From positions 310,001 to 374,000 of the forward strand of contig ABHI01000002.1 in the NCBI GenBank assembly GCA_000171875.1: 64,000 nt of DNA. The letters run 5' to 3'. Source of the stretch: Flavobacteriales bacterium ALC-1 (lineage in GTDB: Bacteria; Bacteroidota; Bacteroidia; Flavobacteriales; Flavobacteriaceae). The notes beneath the pieces were generated by a model, which was not told the origin of the DNA, did no database searches, and saw only the letters and a list, made by a program, of their open reading frames with translations. Positions within the stretch are counted from its first letter, which is position 1, and each line of letters opens with the position of its first letter. A program made the position numbers and the translations under genes. This document shows, piece by piece, positions 18,487 through 27,086 of this stretch.

Positions 18487-18657
18487 ATGAAAACCCTAAA
18501 AATTACTTTAGCTTTAGTAGCTGTACTTGTTTTAACTGTATCTGGTGTGCAATCGGAAGAGATTATAGTCACTAATAACAGTGATATTAATCAACCATCA
18601 AAGATTGATTTACTTGCTCATGGAAAGAAAAAAGTGAAATTACCTTCACAAGGTTAA
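18487..18657 (+). CDS. Small secreted peptide (56 residues)
   Basis: The ORF runs MKTLKITLALVAVLVLTVSG (signal peptide), then an acidic/Asn-rich spacer, and ends in the basic tail HGKKKVKLPSQG. Mature length is about 33 residues if cleaved after the hydrophobic stretch. It has its own promoter region and a strong terminator 20 bp downstream. It is followed by a TPR histidine kinase and a response regulator on the same strand. I do not recognise a family. A role as a structural, antimicrobial or signalling peptide is possible, but none is shown by the sequence. Confidence 0.7.
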   Translation: MKTLKITLALVAVLVLTVSGVQSEEIIVTNNSDINQPSKIDLLAHGKKKVKLPSQG

Positions 18658-18676
18658 TCATTTAAACATATTATTG

Positions 18677-18711
18677 AAAAGCTCATAATTTTTTAAATTA
18701 TGAGCTTTTTT
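18677..18711 (+). terminator. Strong terminator after the 56-residue peptide gene
   Basis: AAAAGCTCATAATTT pairs perfectly with AAATTATGAGCTTTT and is followed by more T. Confidence 0.9.
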
Positions 18712-18753
18712 GCATTAACTTACATTAGATAACATGCTTTCCTAGAAATATTT

Positions 18754-18761
18754 TAACTTTG
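18754..18761 (+). promoter_or_regulatory. -7 element for the TPR histidine kinase
   Basis: TAACTTTG fits TAnnTTTG and lies 23 bp before the TTG start at 18784. Confidence 0.55.
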
Positions 18762-18783
18762 AGAGTACATTAAATAATTACTT

Positions 18784-20817
18784 TTGAAGCTAATTTTTTC
18801 AATAATTTTATTGCTTTTTATATACTCTAGTAACACTCAAGCTCAACAACAAAAGAAGTTACTTGATTCTATATATATATTAAGAGATCTGTCTAATGAT
18901 TCTAAATCTAAAAAAGAAAAGCGGATAAAATATGCTAAGCGTGCTGTTTTACTCTCTAAACAAACACAATATGATTCAACTGTACTTAATAGTAAAAGAA
19001 AATTAGCTTATACTTATCTTCTAACAGGTGAATACAATTCATATAAATCATTAACTTTAGAAAACCTCCAAAAAGCAAGAGGATTAAATGATTCGACAGC
19101 TATAGCTTTTTCTAACCTTGGATTAGGTTACTATTATTATCAAATTGAAATAGATAATAATGAAGCTTATAAATATTATTTGGAAGCCTTTAAGTATTTT
19201 GATACATTAAATAACCTGCCTCAAAAGGCTAGTGTCTTAATTAGTCTAGCTACTATTCAAGACGACGAAAAGGACTACTTAGGTAGTGAACAGAATGCTA
19301 TAGAAGCTTTAAGAATATTAAATAGTCTTGAAAATGCAGAAAGCTATGTTGAAGACAAATATTTAGTACTGAACTTACTTGGACTTGTATCTTTAAAGTT
19401 AGAAAATTATGACGAATCTATCTCTTTTCATAATCAGGCTTTGAAATTGACTAAGCAATTGCAAAACGGGGAATCGCTAGCAATAGAGTCACTTAATAAC
19501 CTAGCTTTTGCTTATAGGGAAAAAGGAGATTATGATAAGTCATTAGAAATATTTTCAGATATTGTTAAAATGCCCTTATTAAAACAAGATCAATCGTTCT
19601 ATGGTCTAGTGCTTGATAATTTTGCCTATACTAAATTTTTAAGCGGGAACTATAATTATGATGAGGTAGAGAAGGAATTGAAAAAGGCCCTGATAATAAG
19701 TAATAGATTGGATGATGAATTCACTAAATTGGCTGCTTCCATAGACTTAGCTCGATTTTATAAAAATAATAATAAGTTAGATTCTTCACTTAAATATGCT
19801 AGACAGAGTTATAAATTATCTAAGGACATACCAATAAATGATCTATATCTTGAGTCAATGCTTATTCTTGCTGGTTTAACGGATGGGGATATTAGTAAAT
19901 CCTATTTAAAAGAGCATATTAAACTAAATGATAGTTTACTTAAGGTTGAACGATCTGTACGTAATAAGCATGCTAGACTAATATATGGTACAGACCAAAT
20001 CGAAGCCGAAAACAAACAAATCTCAAAAGAAAATCTATACTTAGCTATTTTATCAATCGGTTTATTATTAACAGCTATATTAATTTATGTTGTCATATCT
20101 CAACGCGCTAAAAACAGAAAACTAAAATTATTACAAGTACAGCAAAAAGCAAACGAAGATATCTATAACCTTATGCTTGGGCAACAAGACAAAGTCGATG
20201 AAGCCAGAGCTAAAGAAAAAATTAGAGTGTCTAAAGAATTACATGATGGAGTTTTAGGACGATTGTTTGGTACGAGATTGAGCTTAGATAGTATTAATTT
20301 TCAAGATGGTAAAGACGCCATGATGACCAGAGCAAATTATATTGGTCAGCTAAAAACTATTGAGGAGGATATCCGAAAAATATCGCACGAGTTAAACACC
20401 GATTTTGTATCTGGCACAGGGTTTATGGATATTGTTACTGAACTTATTGAAAACCAGACACAAGCTTATGACTTGCAACATGAGTTTGATTATACGGACG
20501 ATATTAGTTGGGACTTGGTATCTAATAAAACCAAGATTAATATCTATAGAATCATCCAAGAATCTATGCAAAACATCTATAAGCATGCAAATGCTAATGC
20601 CATTAAGATTAGTATTTCATTAGAAAAAAGTGTAATTTGCTTGGATATCATAGATGATGGAGATGGCTTTGATACCTCTAAAAATAAAAAAGGCATCGGT
20701 TTAAAAAATATGACATCTCGTGTTGAGGATATTAACGGAGAAATTACTTTTACATCTCAATCTGGACATGGTACAGAAGTTAATGTTAAGGTTCCCTACA
20801 CAAACCAACCGACATGA
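18784..20817 (+). CDS. Secreted-sensor histidine kinase with TPR repeats (NarL-type HisKA_3/HATPase)
   Basis: 677 residues. The start is taken at TTG 18784 because the reading gives a good signal peptide (MKLIFSIILLLFIYSSNTQAQ) and no ATG fits. Residues 30-400 are tetratricopeptide repeats outside the membrane, followed by one TM helix at about 417-438 (LYLAILSIGLLLTAILIYVV). The kinase core follows: HisKA_3 with His487 in VSKELHDGVLGRL, the N box IIQESMQNIYKHANA and the G boxes DDGDGFD and GIGLKNMTSRV. It probably phosphorylates the response regulator encoded 80 bp downstream. TPR sensor kinases of this form are frequent in Bacteroidetes; their ligands are unknown. Confidence 0.9.
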   Translation: MKLIFSIILLLFIYSSNTQAQQQKKLLDSIYILRDLSNDSKSKKEKRIKYAKRAVLLSKQTQYDSTVLNSKRKLAYTYLLTGEYNSYKSLTLENLQKARGLNDSTAIAFSNLGLGYYYYQIEIDNNEAYKYYLEAFKYFDTLNNLPQKASVLISLATIQDDEKDYLGSEQNAIEALRILNSLENAESYVEDKYLVLNLLGLVSLKLENYDESISFHNQALKLTKQLQNGESLAIESLNNLAFAYREKGDYDKSLEIFSDIVKMPLLKQDQSFYGLVLDNFAYTKFLSGNYNYDEVEKELKKALIISNRLDDEFTKLAASIDLARFYKNNNKLDSSLKYARQSYKLSKDIPINDLYLESMLILAGLTDGDISKSYLKEHIKLNDSLLKVERSVRNKHARLIYGTDQIEAENKQISKENLYLAILSIGLLLTAILIYVVISQRAKNRKLKLLQVQQKANEDIYNLMLGQQDKVDEARAKEKIRVSKELHDGVLGRLFGTRLSLDSINFQDGKDAMMTRANYIGQLKTIEEDIRKISHELNTDFVSGTGFMDIVTELIENQTQAYDLQHEFDYTDDISWDLVSNKTKINIYRIIQESMQNIYKHANANAIKISISLEKSVICLDIIDDGDGFDTSKNKKGIGLKNMTSRVEDINGEITFTSQSGHGTEVNVKVPYTNQPT

Positions 20818-20897
20818 AATGCGTCATAAAATATCTTTATTTATATAGGTAGTTAAGGCGAATTCCATCTGTCAATAATGTTTTAATAAAAAAACAG

Positions 20898-21566
20898 ATG
20901 AAACATATCAACATTTTAATGGTAGATGATCACCCCATAATTATTGAGGGCTATCAAAATGTATTAATGGCAACTAAAGACGATGATCAAACCCTACTTA
21001 TTGATACGGCAAATAACTGTGATACAGCAGTAATTATGTTAAAGCGTGCGTCTAAAGAGAAGCCTTATGATATTTGTTTTTTTGATATCAGTTTACCTGC
21101 CTCGCAAGATGGAAAATATACGTCCGGTGAAGATTTGGCCTTATTAGCAAAAAAAATACTACCAAATTCTAAGATTGTTATTTTAACCATGTTTAATGAG
21201 TCTTTTAGAATTCATAATATTATAAAAGAAATTGATCCAGATGGGTTTTTAATTAAAAGTGATTTAACATCTATGGAACTGGCTGATGCATTTCAGCACA
21301 TCTTAAAATCACCTCCATACTATAGTAGTACAGTTAGTAATTATGTGAAGAAGACATTTACTAGCGAAATTTATGTAGATGATATTAACCGAAAAATTCT
21401 GCATTTACTCTCTCAAGGGATTAAAACAAAAAGCCTAAGCGAGTATATTCCACTGTCAACTAGTGCTTTAGAAAAAAGAAAAAAGCAACTTAAGTTGTTG
21501 TTCTCAATTACTGATGGAAAGGACGAAACCTTATTACAAGAAGCGAGAGATAAAGGTTATTTATAA
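20898..21566 (+). CDS. Response regulator with C-terminal LuxR-like HTH
   Basis: 222 residues. The receiver domain has the acidic pair D10-D11, phosphoacceptor Asp63 in CFFDISLP, the Thr/Ser position in VILTMFN and Lys in LIKSD. The C-terminal region (DINRKILHLLSQGIKTKSLSEYIPLSTSALEKRKKQL) has the layout of a NarL/LuxR helix-turn-helix but is divergent from the usual sequence. It is the evident partner of the TPR kinase. The direct repeats at 21639 and 21661 just downstream could be its binding site. Confidence 0.88.
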   Translation: MKHINILMVDDHPIIIEGYQNVLMATKDDDQTLLIDTANNCDTAVIMLKRASKEKPYDICFFDISLPASQDGKYTSGEDLALLAKKILPNSKIVILTMFNESFRIHNIIKEIDPDGFLIKSDLTSMELADAFQHILKSPPYYSSTVSNYVKKTFTSEIYVDDINRKILHLLSQGIKTKSLSEYIPLSTSALEKRKKQLKLLFSITDGKDETLLQEARDKGYL

Positions 21567-21638
21567 TAAATAATTAAAAAATATTGCTTTTTAACTGTTC
21601 TTAAAAACGCTTGTAACTACTTTAAATCCTAGAAACTA

Positions 21639-21703
21639 CGGTTTTTCCACAACAAGTTTGCGGTTTTTCCGCAACAAAAAGTTATTCCACTCACTTATAT
21701 TTA
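21639..21703 (+). promoter_or_regulatory. 22-bp-spaced direct repeats plus TATATTTA, possible promoter of a short transcript
   Basis: CGGTTTTTCC occurs at 21639 and 21661 (22 bp apart). The second copy lies inside a perfect inverted repeat TTGCGG-TTTTT-CCGCAA (21658-21674). TATATTTA at 21696 resembles the Bacteroidetes -7 element. No gene starts downstream on this strand before the terminator at 21768. Confidence 0.5.
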
Positions 21704-21709
21704 CAACAG

Positions 21710-21802
21710 TCAACAAGAATTAATTAATCCCTTTTTAAGTAATTGTTGAGTTAATAGCAAGAAAATGAACCTAGTGACATCATATGTGACTAGGTTTTTT
21801 CT
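21710..21802 (+). ncRNA. Candidate small RNA between the response regulator and DUF456 gene
   Basis: A segment of about 90 nt lies between a promoter-like element (21696-21703) and a strong terminator. It has an internal stem CAACAA (21711-21716)/TTGTTG (21743-21748) and no convincing coding frame. Known families were not recognised. It may instead be only the 3' untranslated end of the regulator transcript. Confidence 0.35.
21768..21802 (+). terminator. Rho-independent terminator
   Basis: AACCTAGT (21768-21775) pairs with ACTAGGTT (21789-21796), with additional pairing in the loop (GACAT/ATGTG region), followed by T6. Confidence 0.85.
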
Positions 21803-21822
21803 TTGCTTAAATAACATGGTTA

Positions 21823-22326
21823 TTAAAACCAACTTGCATTATGTTCCGATAATTTTGCAACAAAGAAACCTAGAAAAATTATAGCTACTATAAATTTTAA
21901 AAAAGTTGAAGCTATAAAACCTAAGAATGACCCAAAAGCAGCTTTTAATGCTTTTTCCATATCATTCCTGTGCATCATTTCACCCACTAATGCGCCTACA
22001 AAAGGACCAATTATAATTCCGAAAGGAATAGGTGAGAGCAGTCCAATAACTAAACCGAGAGTTGTGCCCACCATACCGGCTTTACTACCACCAAAACGTT
22101 TTGTACCTATTGCAGGAATAATATAATCTAATACATATATCAATATTGCGACTACTAGCGTAGCAATTAAAAAGGTTTTACTTAGCTCAACACCATCAGT
22201 AAAATGTAGAACCAAAAGACCAGCCCAACTGGTTAGTGGTCCAGGTAAAACAGGTAGAAAACTACCTATTATCCCTAAAATCATTAAAAGCAGTGCTACA
22301 AGCACTAAAAAAATTTCCATATACAT
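21823..22326 (-). CDS. DUF456 family membrane protein
   Basis: 167 residues, nearly all hydrophobic, with about five TM helices. It matches DUF456: GIIGSFLPVLPGPLTSWAGLL at the N-terminus and the glycine-rich GMVGTTLGLVIGLLSPIPFGIIIGPFVGALVGEM. Cytoplasmic-membrane location is clear; function is unknown for the family. ATG 22326 or 22320 could be the start. It diverges from blaI. Confidence 0.85.
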   Translation of the reverse strand: MYMEIFLVLVALLLMILGIIGSFLPVLPGPLTSWAGLLVLHFTDGVELSKTFLIATLVVAILIYVLDYIIPAIGTKRFGGSKAGMVGTTLGLVIGLLSPIPFGIIIGPFVGALVGEMMHRNDMEKALKAAFGSFLGFIASTFLKFIVAIIFLGFFVAKLSEHNASWF

Positions 22327-22377
22327 ATTTTAATTCACCTATAGGACGCAAGAAACAAGCCAAAGTTACAATCTTGT

Positions 22378-22418
22378 AACTAAAAAATTAGTTTAAACTA
22401 ATTTTTTAGTTATATTTG
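22378..22418 (+). promoter_or_regulatory. BlaI-type operator palindrome and -7 element
   Basis: AACTAAAAAATTAG (22378-22391) is the exact reverse complement of CTAATTTTTTAGTT (22398-22411), around TTTAAA. The promoter element TATATTTG (22411-22418) begins at its last base. This fits a dimeric BlaI repressor occluding its own promoter. Confidence 0.8.
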
Positions 22419-22447
22419 TGTCAGTATTAAACAGAAAACCTTGTAAT

Positions 22448-22804
22448 ATGAAGCAATTAACTAAAGCAGAAGAAGAAATAATGCAAGCCCTATGGCAACT
22501 TAAAAAGGCAAATGTGAAGTCTGTAATTGAAACTTTACCAGAACCTAAGCCAGCTTATAATACGGTTTCTACTATTGTGAGAATTTTAGAAAGTAAAGGC
22601 TTTGTCGATTATGAAAAGCAAGGAAAAGGACACGTATATTTTCCGGTTGTAGCTAAAGAGGCTTATAGTAACCAATCGATTAATAAACTGGTAGATAATT
22701 ATTTTCAAGGGTCTTTTAAAAGTATGGTGTCTTTCTTTGTTCAGAAGAATGATGTGGATGCCAAAGACATTGAAACCTTATTAAACGAAATCAATAAAAA
22801 ATAA
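22448..22804 (+). CDS. BlaI/MecI-family transcriptional repressor
   Basis: 118 residues from ATG 22448 (KQLTKAEEEIMQALWQLKKANVKSVIETLP), the usual family start; an upstream in-frame TTG would run into the promoter element. The winged helix (YNTVSTIVRILESKGFVDYEKQGKGHVYFP) is followed by the C-terminal dimerisation and cleavage region. In the family the partner M56 sensor triggers proteolysis of the repressor. The blaR1-like gene starts 2 bp after the stop. Confidence 0.93.
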   Translation: MKQLTKAEEEIMQALWQLKKANVKSVIETLPEPKPAYNTVSTIVRILESKGFVDYEKQGKGHVYFPVVAKEAYSNQSINKLVDNYFQGSFKSMVSFFVQKNDVDAKDIETLLNEINKK

Positions 22805-22806
22805 TC

Positions 22807-24402
22807 ATGTTACATTATATCATACAAATTATTGCGTTTCAGGCTATCTTTTTGTTGGTTTACGATCTGTTTTTAAAGCATGAAACTTTTTTTAATTGTA
22901 ATCGCTTATACCTTTTAGCAACAGCAATAGGTTCAATAGTATTGCCATTTATAAAGTTGGATATGCTTAAGGGAGTGGCTCCAAAGGATTTTGTAATACA
23001 ATTACCCGAAGTCATTATTGGTGAATTATCACCAGTAACAGCTTTAGATGCTGAGATTGCACTACAGGCAGGCATTGTTTTAGACCAAGCTTCAACACCA
23101 TTATGGCAAGTCATAGTAATGATTGGTGTGTTTTTATCAATGGGAGTTTTTGTGTTTAAACTGCTAAAGTTGTATTGGATGAAATATCAAAATCCAAAGC
23201 GTTGGAAAGGAAATGTGTTAATTGTAAAGATTCTTAGAAGTAATGCCGCGTTCTCATTCTTTAATACTGTTTTTTTAGGTGAACATATTTCTAAAAATGA
23301 ACAACAAACAATTTTAAAACACGAGTTGATTCATGTAGAAGAAAAGCATACTATAGATTTATTGTTTTTTGAAGTATTGCGAGTTCTACTTTGGTTTAAT
23401 CCATTAGTATATATGTATCAAAATAGAATTAAAACCTTACACGAGTATGTCGCAGATGCCAAGGCAATACAACAAAATGGTAAGAAAGACTATTATAAGA
23501 GTTTGCTTAACCAAGTGTTTGAAACAAATAATATATCATTTACAAATACATTTTTCAATAAATCATTAATAAAAAAACGAATTATTATGTTACAAAAAAC
23601 AAAATCTAGACAAACCAAACTATTAAAATATGCACTTATAATTCCAATAGTTTTTGGGATGTTATTTTATATTTCGTGCGAAAAAGAAGCTCTTAATAAC
23701 ATAGAAAAAGAAGCCGTTAATTTAGAACAATACGCTTATTCTATGCCTTTAAAAGGTGGAATGACAGATGCTATAAAGGAAACGCATAAAATATATGAGG
23801 ATTTTTTAAAGTCCAATCCTGATTATGTGAGTTGGGGTGAAGCTAATCCAGAAGAAGGAAGAATGAATTATTCTATTCATCATAAAAGTGAGCAAGTACC
23901 AGAAGGTTATGATGAGGTTGGAGTGACCTCTCCGGATGGGCAATCTTATAAAATGTATTTGAATTTTAAATTTTTTGGTGAGACTGCAGGTGAAGTAGAT
24001 GAGGTGCAAGAATTAAATCCTAGAGATTATGATAATGAATCCGAAGTGCCATTTAAAGTCATTGATGAAGTTCCTACATTGGCAGAATGTGAAAACTTAA
24101 CAGATAATGTAGAACGTAAAAAATGCTTTTCAAACACGATTAACAAGTTTGTAGCTAAAAATTTTAATACAGACCTAGCTAATACGCTTGGTGTAAATGG
24201 GAAGCAAAGAATTTTTGTGCTTTTTAAAATTGATGAGAGTGGATCTATATCGGAAATCAAAGCAAGAGCTGCACATCCTGAATTAGAAGATGAGGCCAAA
24301 CGCGTTATTAGATTACTGCCACAATTTATTCCAGGTAAACATAACGGTAAAGCTGTTACAGTACCTTATTCTTTACCTATTGTATTTAATATACAACCTT
24401 AA
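22807..24402 (+). CDS. BlaR1-like M56 membrane metallopeptidase with C-terminal TonB-like domain
   Basis: 531 residues. N-terminal TM helices (IQIIAFQAIFLLVYDLFL, GSIVLPFIKL, VIVMIGVFLSMGVFVFKLL) precede the M56 zinc site HELIH (KHELIHVEEKH, about residue 178) and HEYVADAKAIQ. A further TM helix near 280 (YALIIPIVFGMLFYISC) leads to a periplasmic part. It ends in a TonB-C-like domain (QRIFVLFKIDESGSISEIKA...PELEDEAKRVIRLLPQFIPGKHNGKAVTVPYSLPI). It is probably a sensor-protease for the BlaI repressor, fused to an envelope-binding domain as is common in Bacteroidetes. No penicillin-binding sensor domain is visible, so the signal is unlikely to be a beta-lactam. Confidence 0.88.
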   Translation: MLHYIIQIIAFQAIFLLVYDLFLKHETFFNCNRLYLLATAIGSIVLPFIKLDMLKGVAPKDFVIQLPEVIIGELSPVTALDAEIALQAGIVLDQASTPLWQVIVMIGVFLSMGVFVFKLLKLYWMKYQNPKRWKGNVLIVKILRSNAAFSFFNTVFLGEHISKNEQQTILKHELIHVEEKHTIDLLFFEVLRVLLWFNPLVYMYQNRIKTLHEYVADAKAIQQNGKKDYYKSLLNQVFETNNISFTNTFFNKSLIKKRIIMLQKTKSRQTKLLKYALIIPIVFGMLFYISCEKEALNNIEKEAVNLEQYAYSMPLKGGMTDAIKETHKIYEDFLKSNPDYVSWGEANPEEGRMNYSIHHKSEQVPEGYDEVGVTSPDGQSYKMYLNFKFFGETAGEVDEVQELNPRDYDNESEVPFKVIDEVPTLAECENLTDNVERKKCFSNTINKFVAKNFNTDLANTLGVNGKQRIFVLFKIDESGSISEIKARAAHPELEDEAKRVIRLLPQFIPGKHNGKAVTVPYSLPIVFNIQP

Positions 24403-24418
24403 ATAATATATTTAGTAG

Positions 24419-25558
24419 ATGACAAAAGTCTTTTTAGCGCTTATTTTACTAATTCATTTTAATGCCGAAGCTCAATCTTCGGCATTGGCTGTTGCAGATA
24501 ATTTTTATACCAATGGTAATTATACCAAAGCCATAGAAACCTACAAATCGCTTGAGAATTTAGACAACGTCTATGATAAAATCGCCAAGGCATACATCGC
24601 TATAGGTAATTATGGTGAAGGTTTAATCAATTATGAAAAGGCCATAAAAGCTAATGAGGATAATCTGTTAATTAAGTATGAGTTTGCGAAACTTTTAACT
24701 AAAACAAAAGCCTATAAAAAAGCCAATCTGTTATTTACAGACTTGATTGTGTTAGATAGTATAAATCCTAATTATCATTACGAATTAGGTGTGGTTTTAG
24801 AAAAACAACGAGATACTTTTGCCTTACAAGAGTTTAAAAAAACCTTTGATTTAGACCAAACACATCAAAAATCAATTTTTAAAATAGCAAAGCACCATCT
24901 CATTAAGCGAAATTTTGAATTAGCACATCAGTTTATAGACAAAGGTTTAGAAACTTATGCTGATAATATTGAATTGATAAGCCTTAAAGCACAAACCTAT
25001 TATCATCAAGAGTATTATACACATTCCGTAGTTTGGTTTAAAAAGCTATTGGATTTAGGTGAGAAGTCAGAATTTATTCATGAAAAATTAAGCTTAAGTT
25101 ATGCGCAGAATTCCGATTATGAAGATGCTATATACCATAGAAAACAAGCTTTAAAATTTAGTCCAAATGATGCCAGTGCCATATTTGTTATTGGTACGTA
25201 TTATGAACGCTTAAGCGATTTTGAAAAAGCTGAAGAATATATTGCTAAAGCTCTAAAAATTCAGGATGTACCACTTGATAAAGAATATCAAAGACTAGGA
25301 ACTATCTATAATAGACAGAAGAAATATGAAAAAGCAATTAAAGCTTTTCAAAAAGCCTTAAAAGAAGATCCGTCTAACATAATGGCTGAATTTTATTTAA
25401 TTAGAACTAAAGATGAGTTCTATGCAGATATAGACTCTAAAATAAAACTATACGAAAACTATATAAAGAAACATAAAAAGAGTCCTTTTTTGGTATTTGC
25501 ACAAAGAAGACTTAAGGAATTGAAGCAAGAAAAATTCTTAGAAGAGGAAAAAGATTAA
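24419..25558 (+). CDS. Periplasmic TPR-repeat protein
   Basis: 379 residues with a signal peptide (MTKVFLALILLIHFNAEAQ), followed throughout by tetratricopeptide repeats such as GNYTKAIETYKSLENLDNVYDKIAKAYIAIGNYGEGLINYEKA and KKYEKAIKAFQKALKEDPSN. It lies 16 bp after the BlaR1-like gene in the same operon and probably acts as a scaffold with that protein at the envelope. No enzymatic domain is present. Confidence 0.85.
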   Translation: MTKVFLALILLIHFNAEAQSSALAVADNFYTNGNYTKAIETYKSLENLDNVYDKIAKAYIAIGNYGEGLINYEKAIKANEDNLLIKYEFAKLLTKTKAYKKANLLFTDLIVLDSINPNYHYELGVVLEKQRDTFALQEFKKTFDLDQTHQKSIFKIAKHHLIKRNFELAHQFIDKGLETYADNIELISLKAQTYYHQEYYTHSVVWFKKLLDLGEKSEFIHEKLSLSYAQNSDYEDAIYHRKQALKFSPNDASAIFVIGTYYERLSDFEKAEEYIAKALKIQDVPLDKEYQRLGTIYNRQKKYEKAIKAFQKALKEDPSNIMAEFYLIRTKDEFYADIDSKIKLYENYIKKHKKSPFLVFAQRRLKELKQEKFLEEEKD

Positions 25559-25647
25559 AGCAATAAAAGAGTGCTTAAAAAGGTCTATTTTTTTTTAAAT
25601 AAAATATTGTACTTTTCGGTATCAGAAGTTTAAATGAGTTCTTGGTA

Positions 25648-26124
25648 ATGAATCGTATCGTTTTTCTTTTAATTTTTCTTTTTGCAACCTCTTGCAATTA
25701 TTTTGAAAAGAAAAAAGTGTATCCTGAAGATTTACTCAAGGAAGAACTACAAGCTTTTAATTGGAACGAGGTAGATACGTATCCAACTTTTGCCAGTTGC
25801 GATTCAATTACGGTTAAAGAAGATGGTAAAGCCTGCTTTCAAAATACATTAATTAGTAGTGTTAACGAATTCTTAGCTGCTCAAAATATTGCTGTTTCAG
25901 AAGATGTGAATGACACGATTAGACTCAAGATTATAATCGATAATACAGGTGTTTTAGAAGTAGAATCCATTGAAAAGCAACCTGAAACTGCTCTTCAAAT
26001 TCCTGAAATAGATAGCTTGTTACGACAAAGTCTTAAAGGTATTCCTAAAATATATCCAGCAATTAAGAGAGGACAACAAGTTACTACAGCTTTTGAGTTG
26101 CCAGTGATTGTTAAGATTGATTAA
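25648..26124 (+). CDS. Lipoprotein with TonB-C-like domain
   Basis: 158 residues from ATG 25648, with a lipoprotein signal (NRIVFLLIFLFATSCNYF). The rest resembles the C-terminal domain of the BlaR1-like protein two genes upstream. Both have the pattern P-T-x-A-x-C ... C-F-x-N-T, then a V-x-I/F-D-x-x-G strand, a proline-rich helix end and G-(Q/K)-x-V-T-x-x-(F/Y)-x-L-P-(I/V). It therefore looks like a free-standing copy of that module at the membrane surface. Function unknown. Confidence 0.75.
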   Translation: MNRIVFLLIFLFATSCNYFEKKKVYPEDLLKEELQAFNWNEVDTYPTFASCDSITVKEDGKACFQNTLISSVNEFLAAQNIAVSEDVNDTIRLKIIIDNTGVLEVESIEKQPETALQIPEIDSLLRQSLKGIPKIYPAIKRGQQVTTAFELPVIVKID

Positions 26125-26185
26125 GGCTTTCTCTAGAGTTTAGGTGACTGAGTTTGCCTGTGCTGAGCTTGTTGAAATGTCGAAG

Positions 26186-26923
26186 TCAAAACCGAATAGC
26201 AAACTTTTGCATTAATCGTAAGACTTCTATATATAGCCAAATTAATGTAGCTAAAAGCCCCCAAGTCGCAATCCATTCTTTATATTTTGGAGCTCTATTT
26301 TTATAACGTTCTATATAATCGAAATCTAAAAGTAGTGCAAAAGAAGCTACAATAGCAGCTAGCACATTAAAGGCAATAGCAAGTTTAGACGTTCCCCAAA
26401 TGTAGGGTTTAATTCCAAAAAAACTTAAAATCCAAGACATTAGATACACCACCATAATGCTTACTGTGGCAGTAATAATGACGCTTCGTAGTTTTTTAGT
26501 AACTACGATAATACGTAGTTGGTATAACAAGAGCATCACAAAAAAAGTGACAATAGTTACACCAATAGCTTGATAAGGTAACTCAGGAAAATTACGATGA
26601 GCATAAGCCGAAAAACCACCAAGAAAACATCCTTTAGCAACCATATAAAGTGGTACTAAAAAATGAGCCCAATGTTGTCTTACAGAAATTAAAACACTAA
26701 TCACTGCAGCGCCAAGCATACCACCAAGGGTAAACCATCTAACTGATGTGCCAGCTTCATTTAATTTCCAGATGTAAGTTGTGATTGCTGCAATAATTAA
26801 AATACCGAAGATAGATTTTAAAAAAATACCTGCAACTGTCATTTTTTTAGCTGACGATTTACCACCATCCCAAAAATAACCATTAAAAACAGGATTAGAA
26901 GTTCTATAATTTCTTAAACTCAT
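26186..26923 (-). CDS. Bax inhibitor-1/YccA family membrane protein
   Basis: 245 residues with seven predicted TM helices. The N-terminus (RTSNPVFNGYFWDGGKSSAKKMTVAGIFLKS) and the GGFSAYAHRNFPELPYQAIGVT segment match the YccA/Bax inhibitor-1 group usual in Flavobacteria, and DYIERYKNRAPKYKEWIATWGLL forms the C-terminal signature. Members in other organisms are pH-sensitive calcium channels or FtsH modulators, and the role here is unknown. It is monocistronic and convergent with the lipoprotein gene. Confidence 0.88.
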   Translation of the reverse strand: MSLRNYRTSNPVFNGYFWDGGKSSAKKMTVAGIFLKSIFGILIIAAITTYIWKLNEAGTSVRWFTLGGMLGAAVISVLISVRQHWAHFLVPLYMVAKGCFLGGFSAYAHRNFPELPYQAIGVTIVTFFVMLLLYQLRIIVVTKKLRSVIITATVSIMVVYLMSWILSFFGIKPYIWGTSKLAIAFNVLAAIVASFALLLDFDYIERYKNRAPKYKEWIATWGLLATLIWLYIEVLRLMQKFAIRF

Positions 26924-27086
26924 TGAAGTGATTTAATTTTTTTGTTTTCTAGTGAAAATTATATATTTTTTATCTTGATGAAGCCTTTTTTGAATAGTAT
27001 AGCCTGAGTTATAGTACGAAAAAAAGTCAAAATCAAGGTGAAACAAGATGAATTTACAGCAAAAATAAAAAGTTTAAATAACTTCA

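Noticed and set aside
22448..24402. Calling BlaI/BlaR1 here a beta-lactam resistance module
   Set aside because: The M56 protein has a TonB-like rather than a penicillin-binding C-terminal domain, and no beta-lactamase is in the operon.
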